DNA from: Candidatus Woesearchaeota archaeon
GTDB lineage: Archaea; Nanobdellota; Nanobdellia; Woesearchaeales; UBA11576
Direction: 5' to 3'
Length of the DNA stretch: 8,516 nucleotides
Assembly (NCBI GenBank): GCA_030591125.1
Contig: JAUVBP010000042.1
Location: forward strand, 1 to 8,516
The notes beneath the pieces were generated by a model, which was not told the origin of the DNA, did not search any database, and was given only the letters and a program-made list of their open reading frames with translations. Below, piece after piece: positions 1-6,637 of this stretch. A program made the translations under genes and the position numbers. Position 1 is the first letter of the stretch. Every line of letters begins with the position of its first letter.

Positions 1-509
1 AAGACCAGAAAGCTGAGAAGATTGTCGAGTTTGTTGCGGATAAGCTGAAGAAGGACAAGGATGAGATCTACGAAGATCTGGTCAGCAAGACTTCTCAGGA
101 TTACATCACGGTTCACGATCTTTTTGAGGATTTCATAATGGACGAATCTGTGCTGACAGACCTGAAGCTCCCGAAAGATGTATATGATGGTCTCGCCGAA
201 GTGATAAGGCAGAGGATCAAGCCTCCTGAAGTCGAGATTGAGGGCGAGATAAAGATGAAGAGCTATGCTCCTGATGGTGTTGATGTCGTCAAGGATATAC
301 TGGTCAATGCAGCGAAGCTGGACGAAGCCATAAAGATCAGGTACAAGGGCGGCGGAAGCTATTCTATAAATATCGTGTTTGACAATTACAAGGACGCTGA
401 GAAGATCATGGCAAAGGCGACAGACCTCCTGGAAAAAGAGGCAAAGGAAGCCGACTGCAGTTTTGACTTCCAGCGTATCGAAAAGAAGCAGAAGAAAGCT
501 TCAGCATAA
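1..509 (+). CDS. Translation initiation factor aIF2 subunit alpha, 3' part (5' end outside window)
   Basis: This is the C-terminal part of the alpha subunit of archaeal initiation factor 2. In the heterotrimer it binds the gamma subunit and helps place initiator Met-tRNA on the small ribosomal subunit. The frame is open from base 3 to the TAA at 507-509, giving 168 visible residues; the start lies left of the window. The visible part begins in the helical middle domain and continues into the alpha-beta C-terminal domain. The diagnostic stretch is RIKPPEVEIEGEI followed by SYAPDGVDVVKDIL, which matches the family signature in domain 3, the gamma-binding domain. The tail is lysine-rich (EKKQKKASA). 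The next gene, nop10, starts 4 nt after the stop, as in the conserved archaeal L44e-S27e-aIF2alpha-Nop10 cluster. The ATG at 138 is internal and not the start. Identification is by recall of the family motifs. Confidence 0.95.
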   Translation, partial: DQKAEKIVEFVADKLKKDKDEIYEDLVSKTSQDYITVHDLFEDFIMDESVLTDLKLPKDVYDGLAEVIRQRIKPPEVEIEGEIKMKSYAPDGVDVVKDILVNAAKLDEAIKIRYKGGGSYSINIVFDNYKDAEKIMAKATDLLEKEAKEADCSFDFQRIEKKQKKASA

Positions 510-513
510 GACG

Positions 514-693
514 ATGGCTCTCCACATACTGAAATGTCAGGGATGCAAGAGATATACCATCAAGGACAAATGCCCAAAATGCGGGGCTGATGCTATCCAG
601 ATGATCCCTGCAAAATATTCTCCTGAAGACCCTTATGGCAAGTACCGTAGGGAAGCGAAGAAAGGATCGCTGAAAGAGAAAGGATTGCTCTGA
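514..693 (+). CDS. nop10: H/ACA ribonucleoprotein subunit Nop10
   Basis: Small core protein of archaeal H/ACA snoRNP-like particles. With Cbf5, Gar1 and L7Ae it supports RNA-guided pseudouridylation of rRNA by bracing the Cbf5 active site. The 59-residue product has an N-terminal zinc ribbon with four cysteines (C8, C11, C20, C23; CxxC-x8-CxxC), then the family signature SPEDPYGKYRR at residues 36-46 and a basic C-terminal helix. The length matches archaeal Nop10 (about 55-60 residues). The frame is also open upstream inside aIF2-alpha, but the ATG at 514 gives exactly the family N-terminus (MALHILKC). It lies 4 nt after the aIF2-alpha stop, so translational coupling is likely; no separate Shine-Dalgarno is obvious. 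Confidence 0.95.
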   Translation: MALHILKCQGCKRYTIKDKCPKCGADAIQMIPAKYSPEDPYGKYRREAKKGSLKEKGLL

Positions 694-722
694 ACAGGCG
701 ATAAGCAATACTGCGTGATAAC

Positions 723-1520
723 ATGTCATGGAAATTTGAGCTGCTCACAAAGACTGCACCGAAACTCAACAGGCCGACCATGATAATAGGTCTGCCAGGC
801 ATAGCTAATGTAGGTAAGATAAGTGCAGACTTCATCATCGATGAGGTCAAGGCAAAGAAGACCTATAACATATTCTCTTATGACCTTCCAAATTCTGTAT
901 TTGTCAATGACAAGAACCTTATTGAGCTTCCGACCATCGAGATGTTCAGCAAGAAGCGGAATGGGAAAGGAGACATCCTCATACTGACAGGTGATGTCCA
1001 GCCTGCCGACGAACGCAGCTCCTATGAGTTCTGCGAAGCGGTGCTTGACACTGCTAAAGAGCTTGGTGTGGAGATGATAATAACCCTTGGTGGCATCGGT
1101 CTTGCAGAAGTCCCGAAAAAGCCCCAGATATTCTGCACAGGCAATTCCAAAGAGATGATAAAGAGGTTCGGCAGAGGGATAAAGCTGAACGAGAACCTTT
1201 ATGGGATTGTCGGCCCGATAATCGGCGTGAGCGGACTTCTGGTAGGCCTTGCAGCGAAGAGGAAGATCGACGCAGTATGTCTCCTTGCAGAGACCCTTGG
1301 ACATCCTGCCTACCTGGGCATCAAAGGCGCAAGGGAGATCGTCAAGACTCTCAACAAGAAGCTCTCTCTCAACATAAAGATCAGCGATCTCGACAAGGAG
1401 ATAGCAGACATTGAGACAGAGATCCTGACCAAGACCCAGGAACTCGGCAAGGTATCGAAAAAGACCGCCCTCAAGAAACTCCAGAACAGACTCCAGAAAG
1501 AGATGAGTTATATCGGGTAG
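723..1520 (+). CDS. PAC2 family proteasome assembly chaperone-like protein
   Basis: A 265-residue PAC2 (proteasome assembly chaperone 2) family protein. Archaeal relatives (PbaA/PbaB) bind 20S proteasome alpha subunits and assist assembly. The N-terminal domain carries the typical IIGLPGIANVGKISADFII segment at residues 21-39, a central strand DILILTGDVQP (84-94) and the glycine-rich IITLGGIG (119-126). GPIIGVSGLLVGLA lies at 164-177 and AETLGHPAYLGIKGA at 189-203, also family hallmarks. Residues about 218-262 are charged and heptad-like, probably a C-terminal helix or coiled coil. The protein ends MSYIG, which is not a clear HbYX proteasome-docking tail. It follows nop10 by 29 nt; a GTGAT element at 715-719 lies only 3 nt from the ATG and could be a weak ribosome binding site. 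Probably co-transcribed with aIF2-alpha and nop10. Which of PbaA or PbaB it resembles more cannot be decided here. Confidence 0.9.
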   Translation: MSWKFELLTKTAPKLNRPTMIIGLPGIANVGKISADFIIDEVKAKKTYNIFSYDLPNSVFVNDKNLIELPTIEMFSKKRNGKGDILILTGDVQPADERSSYEFCEAVLDTAKELGVEMIITLGGIGLAEVPKKPQIFCTGNSKEMIKRFGRGIKLNENLYGIVGPIIGVSGLLVGLAAKRKIDAVCLLAETLGHPAYLGIKGAREIVKTLNKKLSLNIKISDLDKEIADIETEILTKTQELGKVSKKTALKKLQNRLQKEMSYIG

Positions 1521-1566
1521 ATCAATCTTAACCACCCAAACAATTTCTATATCATATGCACAATAC

Positions 1567-1581
1567 CGAAAAGTTTATAAA
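1567..1581 (+). promoter_or_regulatory. Archaeal BRE/TATA promoter of the RHH-enolase unit
   Basis: A textbook archaeal promoter: purine-rich BRE (CGAAAA, 1567-1572) directly followed by TTTATAAA (1574-1581). From the usual 24-28 nt spacing the transcript should begin near 1603, giving a leader of about 47 nt before the ATG at 1650. It is the only clear promoter between the PAC2 gene and enolase. Confidence 0.8.
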
Positions 1582-1586
1582 CAGTA

Positions 1587-1621
1587 GTTACAAATAATTA
1601 CCTAAAGTAACAATTTGTAAC
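1587..1621. promoter_or_regulatory. 35-bp two-fold symmetric operator-like repeat over the predicted transcription start
   Basis: The arms GTTACAAAT (1587-1595) and ATTTGTAAC (1613-1621) are perfect 9-bp inverted copies. Nested inside is a second pair, TTAC (1598-1601) and GTAA (1607-1610), around the centre CTAAA. Over 15-bp half-sites 13 positions match. In each half the TTAC/GTAA core recurs with a 10-bp step, one helical turn, which is the pattern bound by tandem RHH dimers in known RHH repressor operators. It begins 5 bp after the TATA box and spans the predicted start near 1603, so a bound protein would block the polymerase. The RHH gene starts 29 bp downstream. The sequence pattern is seen; binding by that protein is inferred. 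Confidence 0.7.
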
Positions 1622-1649
1622 AAAATAACAAACTGTCGGTGCTATATAC

Positions 1650-1796
1650 ATGGGAGTAGTACGAATAGACGATGAGTTGGAAAAAGAGATAGAAGCACTC
1701 ATCAAGAGGCGCGAGAACCGTTTCAAGTATCCTTCCAAGAGCGCATTTCTGAATGTGATCATAAACGATCACTTGGTAAGACAAAAGAAAAAATAA
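1650..1796 (+). CDS. Small ribbon-helix-helix (Arc/MetJ/CopG-type) DNA-binding protein
   Basis: A 48-residue protein with the layout of a minimal RHH transcription factor. The N-terminal strand GVVRIDDEL (2-10) would pair with that of a second subunit and read DNA in the major groove. Helix 1 covers about 9-21 (LEKEIEALIKRR), the turn is NRFKYPSKS (23-31), and helix 2 covers about 31-43 (SAFLNVIINDHL), followed by a basic tail RQKKK. Such short proteins in archaea usually act as dimeric repressors, often of their own gene. A GGTG motif at 1638-1641, 8 nt before the ATG, is a good archaeal ribosome binding site. The gene follows a TATA promoter and a symmetric operator-like repeat and precedes enolase by 78 nt on the same strand. 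Autoregulation and control of enolase are inferences. An antitoxin role is possible for this fold, but no toxin gene adjoins it. Confidence 0.82.
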   Translation: MGVVRIDDELEKEIEALIKRRENRFKYPSKSAFLNVIINDHLVRQKKK

Positions 1797-1874
1797 GATA
1801 AACCCAAAAACAGACTGAAAAAACAAAAAAAAGAGAACTACAATCCAAAAAAAGAGGCAAAAAGAGGTGGAAAC
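1797..1874 (+). other. A-rich spacer between the RHH gene and enolase, with enolase ribosome binding site
   Basis: This 78-nt spacer is strongly A-rich on the coding strand, with several A runs (for example near 1818-1833 and 1850-1856) and few T residues. It holds no TATA box or hairpin that I can see. It ends with GAGGTG at 1864-1869, 5 nt before the enolase ATG, a strong match to the 16S anti-Shine-Dalgarno. The lack of promoter or T-rich terminator favours co-transcription of the RHH gene and enolase. Confidence 0.65.
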
Positions 1875-3140
1875 ATGAGGACAGACTACACTATCCGCAA
1901 GATACACGCAAGGGAGATCCTTGATTCAAGAGGGAACCCTACTGTTGAGGTGGACATCAAGACCAAGTCACACTCCGCAAGGGCTGCAGTGCCATCAGGA
2001 GCATCGACAGGCATCCACGAAGCGCTAGAGATGCGAGATGGAGGCCCAAGATATCTCGGCAAGGGCGTGAGGAAAGCGACCAGCAATGTCAACACCAAGA
2101 TAACAAAGATCATCAATGGTATGGACTGCAGGAAACAACAAGCTATTGACAAGGCCATGCTGAAGCTCGACAACACAAAGAACAAGTCAAATCTGGGAGC
2201 GAATGCAATACTTGGTGTCAGTCTCGCAGCAGCACGTCTTTCTGCAACAGTACAAGGAAGATCGCTACACACAATATTAGGAGACAAGAGACTTCTTCCC
2301 ATCCCCTGCATGAACATAATCAATGGCGGCCAGCACGCAGACAACAAGCTCCAGTTCCAGGAGTTCATGATCTGCCCTCATGGAAGGACATTTGCAGAAT
2401 CGCTCCGCATGGGAGCAGAGACATATCACATACTGAAGACAGAGATAGGCAAAGTATACGGAAAAGACTCTACCAATGTAGGTGATGAAGGAGGTTTCGC
2501 ACCTAATATCAAGAAGGTAGAAGACGCTCTGAAGATAGTCACCAAAGCCATAAAGAAAGCAGGATATGACGGTAGGATAAAGATAGCGATCGACGCAGCC
2601 TCTTCAGAGTTCTATGACAAGAAGAAGAACAGGTACTTTGTCGACGGGAAATGGATGGACTCAGGAAAGCTGACAAAGCTTTACGAACACATAATGGATG
2701 CGTATCCAGTATTCTCGATAGAGGATCCTTTTGATCAGGACGATTTCGGACCTTATCCTGAACTTACAAGGTCAGCAAAAAGGCGCAAGGTACAGATTGT
2801 AGGTGATGACCTGCTTGTCACAAACCCTGAACGGATAGATATGGCAGCTCGCACAAAGCTCTGCTCAGCATTACTGTTGAAAGTGAACCAGATAGGCTCA
2901 CTGACAGAAGCGATGACTGCAGAGAGGCTTGCGAGGAAGCATGGATGGAACACCATGGTGAGCCACAGGAGCGGTGAGACCTCAGATTCATTCATCGCAG
3001 ACCTGGTCGTCGGTCTTGGTACAGGACAGATAAAGAGCGGCGCGCCCTGCAGGAGTGAACGGCTGGCCAAGTACAACCAGCTGGCAAGGATTGAGGAGGA
3101 GCTCGGCCACAAGGCCAAGATGGCATCATTCCCCAGATGA
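1875..3140 (+). CDS. eno: Enolase (phosphopyruvate hydratase)
   Basis: Catalyses the reversible conversion of 2-phosphoglycerate to phosphoenolpyruvate in the cytosol, with two Mg ions. At 421 residues it has the usual full length. The N-terminal signature [16 protein letters not shown] (12-27) and the mobile loop SGASTG (41-46) are present. Active-site residues by motif are H154 (GGQHADN), E163 (QEFMI), E205 in GDEGGFAPN, metal ligands D240 (AIDAA), E283 (SIEDPF) and D311 (GDDLLVTN), K336 (LLKVNQIGS), H364 (SHRSGET) and K388 ([11 protein letters not shown]). All are intact, so the enzyme should be active. The ATG at 1875 has a strong ribosome binding site at 1864-1869. It lies downstream of the RHH regulator and upstream of a protease and phosphoglycerate mutase, the latter supplying its substrate. 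Confidence 0.98.
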   Translation: MRTDYTIRKIHAREILDSRGNPTVEVDIKTKSHSARAAVPSGASTGIHEALEMRDGGPRYLGKGVRKATSNVNTKITKIINGMDCRKQQAIDKAMLKLDNTKNKSNLGANAILGVSLAAARLSATVQGRSLHTILGDKRLLPIPCMNIINGGQHADNKLQFQEFMICPHGRTFAESLRMGAETYHILKTEIGKVYGKDSTNVGDEGGFAPNIKKVEDALKIVTKAIKKAGYDGRIKIAIDAASSEFYDKKKNRYFVDGKWMDSGKLTKLYEHIMDAYPVFSIEDPFDQDDFGPYPELTRSAKRRKVQIVGDDLLVTNPERIDMAARTKLCSALLLKVNQIGSLTEAMTAERLARKHGWNTMVSHRSGETSDSFIADLVVGLGTGQIKSGAPCRSERLAKYNQLARIEEELGHKAKMASFPR

Positions 3141-3181
3141 ATGATATTTACGTAGATTACAACACAGATAGCATGCAGAGA

Positions 3182-3217
3182 ACCTACGGCGTCCGCGTCC
3201 ACGGGCGCCGTTGAGGT
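3182..3217 (+). promoter_or_regulatory. GC-rich RNA hairpin between enolase and protease, covering a Shine-Dalgarno-like element
   Basis: Bases 3186-3194 pair with 3203-3211 (9 bp including one G-U) around an 8-nt loop. With a 2-nt bulge at 3212-3213 the stem can extend by four more pairs (3182-3185 with 3214-3217). The lower strand of that extension contains AGGT of the Shine-Dalgarno-like GAGGT (3213-3217), so the fold would hide it. GCGTCC occurs twice in tandem at 3189-3200. No U-run follows, so it does not look like an intrinsic terminator. It could be a processing site, an mRNA stabiliser for the enolase 3' end, or a translational switch for the next gene. The pairing is seen in the sequence; the role is inferred. 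Confidence 0.55.
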
Positions 3218-3226
3218 CTTGCATCG

Positions 3227-3304
3227 ATGGAAGAGACAGACAAAGATGGTGCAGAAAGAGGTAGAGGATTACGTCAAGACACAGAGAGGTCTTGGAGTAC
3301 ATGA
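3227..3304 (+). CDS. Possible 25-codon leader ORF overlapping the protease start (doubtful)
   Basis: An ATG at 3227 lies 9 nt after GAGGT (3213-3217), the best-placed ribosome binding site in this junction, but opens a frame different from the protease. It reads MEETDKDGAERGRG and onward for 25 codons, ending in TGA at 3302-3304 inside the protease N-terminus. It resembles no known protein. It may be a leader peptide that couples translation to the protease, a chance ORF, or a sign that a single-base error hides the true protease N-terminus (MEETDK joined to the protease frame). Confidence 0.25.
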   Translation: MEETDKDGAERGRGLRQDTERSWST

Positions 3305-4409
3305 TCATGCTATAAAGAGATCTCTTCTTGAGGCAGGACACCTGGAGCATGAGATCACTCACCATTTCACAGGAACAGGTAAAGAGAAGAACAAGAGACG
3401 CAAGGTCAATCTCAAGCTTGAGAACAAGCATCTTCTGTTCATGAACATCCTCACAGTGATCATATTTGCTGCCTTGTTCCTCAACATGAACACAAAGTAC
3501 AGTGAAAAGCTGCATGACCTCTCAACAACACAGGAAGAACAGATAGAGATGATGAACACGAAGATCGATTCACAGACAGATACCCTACAGGCACAGATAG
3601 TCTCGACCAGCAGTTCATTGCAGTTCGAGATAGATAGCACAAAGAGACAGGTGACAGACCTTGACAGCAGTATAAATACCGACATGCAAGGATACAACTA
3701 CGAATCATTGATCAGGGACTCTGCACTCTCTGAATCGATACAGAATATAGCTAACACAAGCCTGAGTGAACTCTCGGATTTCGAGCAGCAGCTTGAGGTA
3801 TTCAGGGGCACAAGCGTCGATTTCAGTACAGTCATACCTGAAGCGATAGAGGCTGTGGTTAGCATCGGCCGAAAGGGTTCAGGATTCTTCACCAGCACAG
3901 GAAGTGGCGTGTTTGTCCATGAGGATGGATACATAGTCACCAATTACCATGTGGTGGATGACCTGATAGGCATAGACGTGAGGACCCACAATGGAAATGA
4001 TTACACAGCTACGATGATAGGCAAGGATGAAGATCTGGATATTGCTGTGATAAAGTTATCTACGGCAAGGAACGGGTTCACTGCTCTCGAATGGGCAGAT
4101 TCATCAAAAGTGATTGTAGGTGAACACATAATAGCTGTCGGTAACCCTGTAGGGTTTGAATCTACAGTGACACAGGGCATCATAAGCAATACCAACAGGC
4201 TCATACCAGGGGATATAGATACATATTATTTCCAGACAGATGTTGCGATAAACGCAGGTAACTCAGGCGGTCCGCTGATAAACAAGAACGGAGAGATTGT
4301 AGGGATCGCGACACTGAAGTATGCACAGCTTGGCGTAGAGGGACTGAGTTTCGCATTGAGATCGAATGATATACAGGGAAAAGTGCTTAATATCATTACA
4401 GGAGAATAG
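3246..4409 (+). CDS. Membrane-anchored trypsin-like serine protease (HtrA/DegP class, no PDZ)
   Basis: A predicted 387-residue S1-type endopeptidase held at the membrane. Residues 1-40 form a small helical domain (EDYVKTQRGLGVHDHAIKRS and LLEAGHLEHEI) of a kind common before membrane segments in archaeal proteins. After a basic stretch (KEKNKRRK) comes one hydrophobic segment at about 62-79. Then follows a Q/S/T-rich, heptad-like region (about 84-185), probably an oligomerising coiled coil outside the membrane. The protease domain covers about 195-387, with triad His235 (TNYHVV), Asp265 (DLDIAVIK) and Ser340 (GNSGGP); VEGLSFAL near 364-371 is the usual end of the domain. No PDZ domain follows, unlike DegP. 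The basic side suggests the N-terminus is cytoplasmic. The start is uncertain: the ATG at 3246 begins the helical domain cleanly, while a TTG at 3219 would add nine residues. Neither has a well-placed Shine-Dalgarno. The role is probably envelope quality control. Confidence 0.88.
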   Translation: MVQKEVEDYVKTQRGLGVHDHAIKRSLLEAGHLEHEITHHFTGTGKEKNKRRKVNLKLENKHLLFMNILTVIIFAALFLNMNTKYSEKLHDLSTTQEEQIEMMNTKIDSQTDTLQAQIVSTSSSLQFEIDSTKRQVTDLDSSINTDMQGYNYESLIRDSALSESIQNIANTSLSELSDFEQQLEVFRGTSVDFSTVIPEAIEAVVSIGRKGSGFFTSTGSGVFVHEDGYIVTNYHVVDDLIGIDVRTHNGNDYTATMIGKDEDLDIAVIKLSTARNGFTALEWADSSKVIVGEHIIAVGNPVGFESTVTQGIISNTNRLIPGDIDTYYFQTDVAINAGNSGGPLINKNGEIVGIATLKYAQLGVEGLSFALRSNDIQGKVLNIITGE

Positions 4410-4435
4410 ATGGATGACACAGAAGGATCATGACG

Positions 4436-4440
4436 GGTGA
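4436..4440 (+). promoter_or_regulatory. Ribosome binding site deciding the phosphoglycerate mutase start
   Basis: GGTGA, complementary to the 16S rRNA 3' end, lies 10 nt before the ATG at 4451. It supports that ATG over the in-frame ATG at 4430, whose extra seven residues (MTGDDDN) are not expected in this family. Confidence 0.55.
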
Positions 4441-4450
4441 CGATGACAAT

Positions 4451-5977
4451 ATGAGACCAAAAAAGAAAGCACTGCTTGTTGTGCTGGACGGATGGGGAAT
4501 GCGCAAGTCCAGGAAGGACAACGCCATTCTACAGGCAGACACGCCTAATTTTGACAGGCTATGGAAAGAGAATCCTCACACCACACTGTTCGCATCAGCA
4601 CAGCACGTAGGCCTGCCTAAAGGGTTCATCGGCAATTCGGAAGTAGGTCATACCAATCTGGGTGCAGGAAGGGTCCTCCCTCAGGAGCTCATGAAGATTG
4701 ACCAGGAGATAAAAAAAGGCACGTTCCAGAAGAACAAGGTTATACTCGATGCAATGGGAAAAGCTACCCGTAAAGGGTCTTCATTGCACTTGATTGGCCT
4801 ATTGAGTGATGGAGGGGTCCATTCACACATCAATCATCTGTTCACCCTCATTGACATGGCAAAGAAGAGCCTGGTCGAAAGGGTATATATCCATTGTTTT
4901 CTCGACGGCAGGGATGTCCCTCCAAAAAGCGCTATGAAGTACATCCGCAGGCTTGAGAAGAGATGTGCAAAGATAGGGCTCGGGAGCATCGCGACACTCA
5001 TGGGAAGGTTCTATGCGATGGACAGGGATAACCGGTGGAACAGGGAGCATAAGGCATATGATGCGATGGTCAACCACAAAGGAAGGAAATACTACTCTTC
5101 AAAAGAGGCCATCTCTGACGCATACAGGCGCGGAGAGACAGATGAATTTATCCGACCATCAATAATACTGTCAAAGCACAAGAGAGTGCAGCACCAGGTC
5201 CAGAAGGATGATTCAGTGATATTCTTCAATTTCAGGGAAGACCGGGCCCGCGAGTTGACACGCGCTTTTGTGCAGGGAAAATTCAGGAAGTTCAAGCGTA
5301 AGATAAGGCTCAACCTGCACTTTGTCTGCCTTACCCAATATGACAAAGGTATCAAGGCCCCAGTAGCTCTGCCGCCTGAAGTCCCTGAAGATGTACTCGG
5401 CCAGGTCATGGCAAAGAACGGTCTGCGCCAGCTCAGGATAGCCGAGACAGAGAAATATGCGCACGTGACTTACTTCTTCAACGGAGGGAAGGACGGTCCG
5501 TTCCCGAAAGAGGATCGCGTCATGATACCAAGCCCGAAAGTCACGACTTATGATAAGACTCCTGCGATGTCTGCACCGAAGATAGCAGACGAGGCTGTCA
5601 AGAGATTGAAGACAGGAAGATATGATCTTGTCATCCTGAATTTTGCGAATGCAGACATGGTAGGCCATACAGGGATGATGGCACCGACCATAAAGGCAGT
5701 CAATGCCGTCGACACCTGCCTAGGAAAGCTCGTCACTGCAGCACGTGACGCAGGTTATGAAGTGATAATAACTGCCGATCACGGGAACGCAGAAGATATG
5801 GCAGGCAAACACATCACATCTCACACATTGAACAAGGTGCCATTCATAGTCGTATCAGACAGGAAGTGGAAGATAAACAAGTGGCGAGACAACAGCATCG
5901 CTGACATAGCACCCACAGTGTTGAAGCTGATGGGAATGAAGTCTCCTGAAGTATATTATCAACCATTGATACGATAA
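4451..5977 (+). CDS. gpmI: 2,3-bisphosphoglycerate-independent phosphoglycerate mutase, bacterial type
   Basis: Interconverts 3-phosphoglycerate and 2-phosphoglycerate through a phosphoserine intermediate, using two Mn ions. It belongs to the alkaline-phosphatase superfamily. The product is 508 residues, the normal length. Landmarks are LDGWG (12-16) with metal ligand D13, the nucleophile Ser63 in GNSEVGHTNLGAGR, HSHINHL (124-130), FLDGRDVPP (150-158), FNFREDRARELTRAF (259-273) and EKYAHVTYFFNGG (334-346). The second metal-binding set is NFANADMVGHTG (397-408; D401, H405), TADHGN (441-446; D443, H444) and TSHT (H458). All are intact. It is the long two-domain bacterial-type GpmI, not the shorter ApgM form usual in archaea. 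It begins 41 nt after the protease stop and two genes from enolase, the next enzyme in the pathway. An upstream in-frame ATG at 4430 is less likely as start. Confidence 0.96.
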   Translation: MRPKKKALLVVLDGWGMRKSRKDNAILQADTPNFDRLWKENPHTTLFASAQHVGLPKGFIGNSEVGHTNLGAGRVLPQELMKIDQEIKKGTFQKNKVILDAMGKATRKGSSLHLIGLLSDGGVHSHINHLFTLIDMAKKSLVERVYIHCFLDGRDVPPKSAMKYIRRLEKRCAKIGLGSIATLMGRFYAMDRDNRWNREHKAYDAMVNHKGRKYYSSKEAISDAYRRGETDEFIRPSIILSKHKRVQHQVQKDDSVIFFNFREDRARELTRAFVQGKFRKFKRKIRLNLHFVCLTQYDKGIKAPVALPPEVPEDVLGQVMAKNGLRQLRIAETEKYAHVTYFFNGGKDGPFPKEDRVMIPSPKVTTYDKTPAMSAPKIADEAVKRLKTGRYDLVILNFANADMVGHTGMMAPTIKAVNAVDTCLGKLVTAARDAGYEVIITADHGNAEDMAGKHITSHTLNKVPFIVVSDRKWKINKWRDNSIADIAPTVLKLMGMKSPEVYYQPLIR

Positions 5978-6011
5978 GAAGAACAGGCCAGGAGCATCTG
6001 ACCGGACTCTA

Positions 6012-6614
6012 TCACCCGAATACAATCATCCGATTGTCCCGCTTGACTTCTTTCACTTTGTCAAAAGCTTCCTGGACAATCACTTCATGGACCTCAATAG
6101 GACCTTTACGGGGATCCATTATCTTGAACTTCCCTTTAGAATATCCATATACAGGAAGATAATGTGGATTTCTCTTGTTCTCTTTAGTACCCCTTACGAT
6201 GCCGACAATCAGCCTAAGAAGCAAGACCTTCCCATCACCAAGCAGTCTCTTGACATCTTCAAGAGTGAAGTCATTCTCATCTATATCTATGCCTGCTTCT
6301 TTTGCGCGGTTGTAGAACATCGTAGATATCCTGTCCGCAAGCTCTATCTCTTTCTTCTTGTATGCCTTGAACTTGTATCCTGGAAATTTATACTCTGGCT
6401 CTGCAACAACGACTTTGAGCGGAACGCCCTGTTCATGCGCATATATTGCCAACGCATAAAGAGAACTGCCACGCGTAGGCAGTGCAGCAGTCCTGTGCCA
6501 GATATCAAGCTCTACACCCCACTCCATCTTGAAATCTTTCTTGAAGTGATTGATTATCATGCCTAAAGAAGCTGCGGCACAGGTGTATTTTGTCGTCTGC
6601 TTGTAATGTTTCAT
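6012..6614 (-). CDS. Peptidase C39-like protein (papain-fold, PF11814/DUF3335-like)
   Basis: A 200-residue protein resembling the C39-like group of papain-fold cysteine peptidases. The N-terminal motif KQTTKYTCAAASLGMII carries the oxyanion-hole glutamine (Q6) and the probable nucleophile Cys12. The C-terminal part has NPHYLPVYGY with His151 and FKIMDPRKG with Asp167, completing a catalytic triad. The central part (ELDIWHRT, then SSLYALAIYAHEQGVPLKVV at 50-69) recalls PF11814 proteins by memory. There is no signal peptide, membrane segment or ABC-transporter domain, so it is not a bacteriocin exporter; it should act in the cytosol. The substrate is unknown. A TATA box 27 nt before the ATG suggests a leaderless mRNA. 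It converges with gpmI (34 nt apart) and follows the OCD-family gene by 60 nt. The peptidase class is fairly sure, activity is not. Confidence 0.72.
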   Translation of the reverse strand: MKHYKQTTKYTCAAASLGMIINHFKKDFKMEWGVELDIWHRTAALPTRGSSLYALAIYAHEQGVPLKVVVAEPEYKFPGYKFKAYKKKEIELADRISTMFYNRAKEAGIDIDENDFTLEDVKRLLGDGKVLLLRLIVGIVRGTKENKRNPHYLPVYGYSKGKFKIMDPRKGPIEVHEVIVQEAFDKVKEVKRDNRMIVFG

Positions 6615-6637
6615 GTCAACACACTATAAGAAGTCCA

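Noticed and set aside
726..1535. Long minus-strand open frame (269 codons) opposite the PAC2 gene
   Set aside because: It is antisense to a confidently identified gene, its product shows no recognisable motifs, and no promoter or ribosome binding site precedes it.
1650..1796. RHH protein as the antitoxin of a toxin-antitoxin pair
   Set aside because: The neighbouring downstream gene is enolase and no small toxin-like frame adjoins it.
3144..3150. ATATTTA just after the enolase stop as a TATA box for the protease
   Set aside because: A weak match with no clear BRE; it could yield a transcript starting near 3173 but the evidence is too thin to annotate.
3182..3217. Intrinsic terminator for enolase
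   Set aside because: The stem is strong but no U-run follows, and archaeal termination normally relies on U-runs, so I annotate it as a structured element instead.
4410..4433. Seven-codon ORF after the protease stop, with GGAG upstream and its TGA overlapping the ATG at 4430
   Set aside because: Too short to judge and likely chance. The GGTGA-supported ATG at 4451 explains gpmI translation without it.
5978..6011. Terminator between the convergent gpmI and C39-like genes
   Set aside because: The 34-nt gap has no convincing hairpin or T-run on either strand.
6087..6566. Plus-strand open frame of 159 codons opposite the C39-like gene
   Set aside because: No family resemblance; the minus-strand frame has an intact triad, a promoter and a sensible length.
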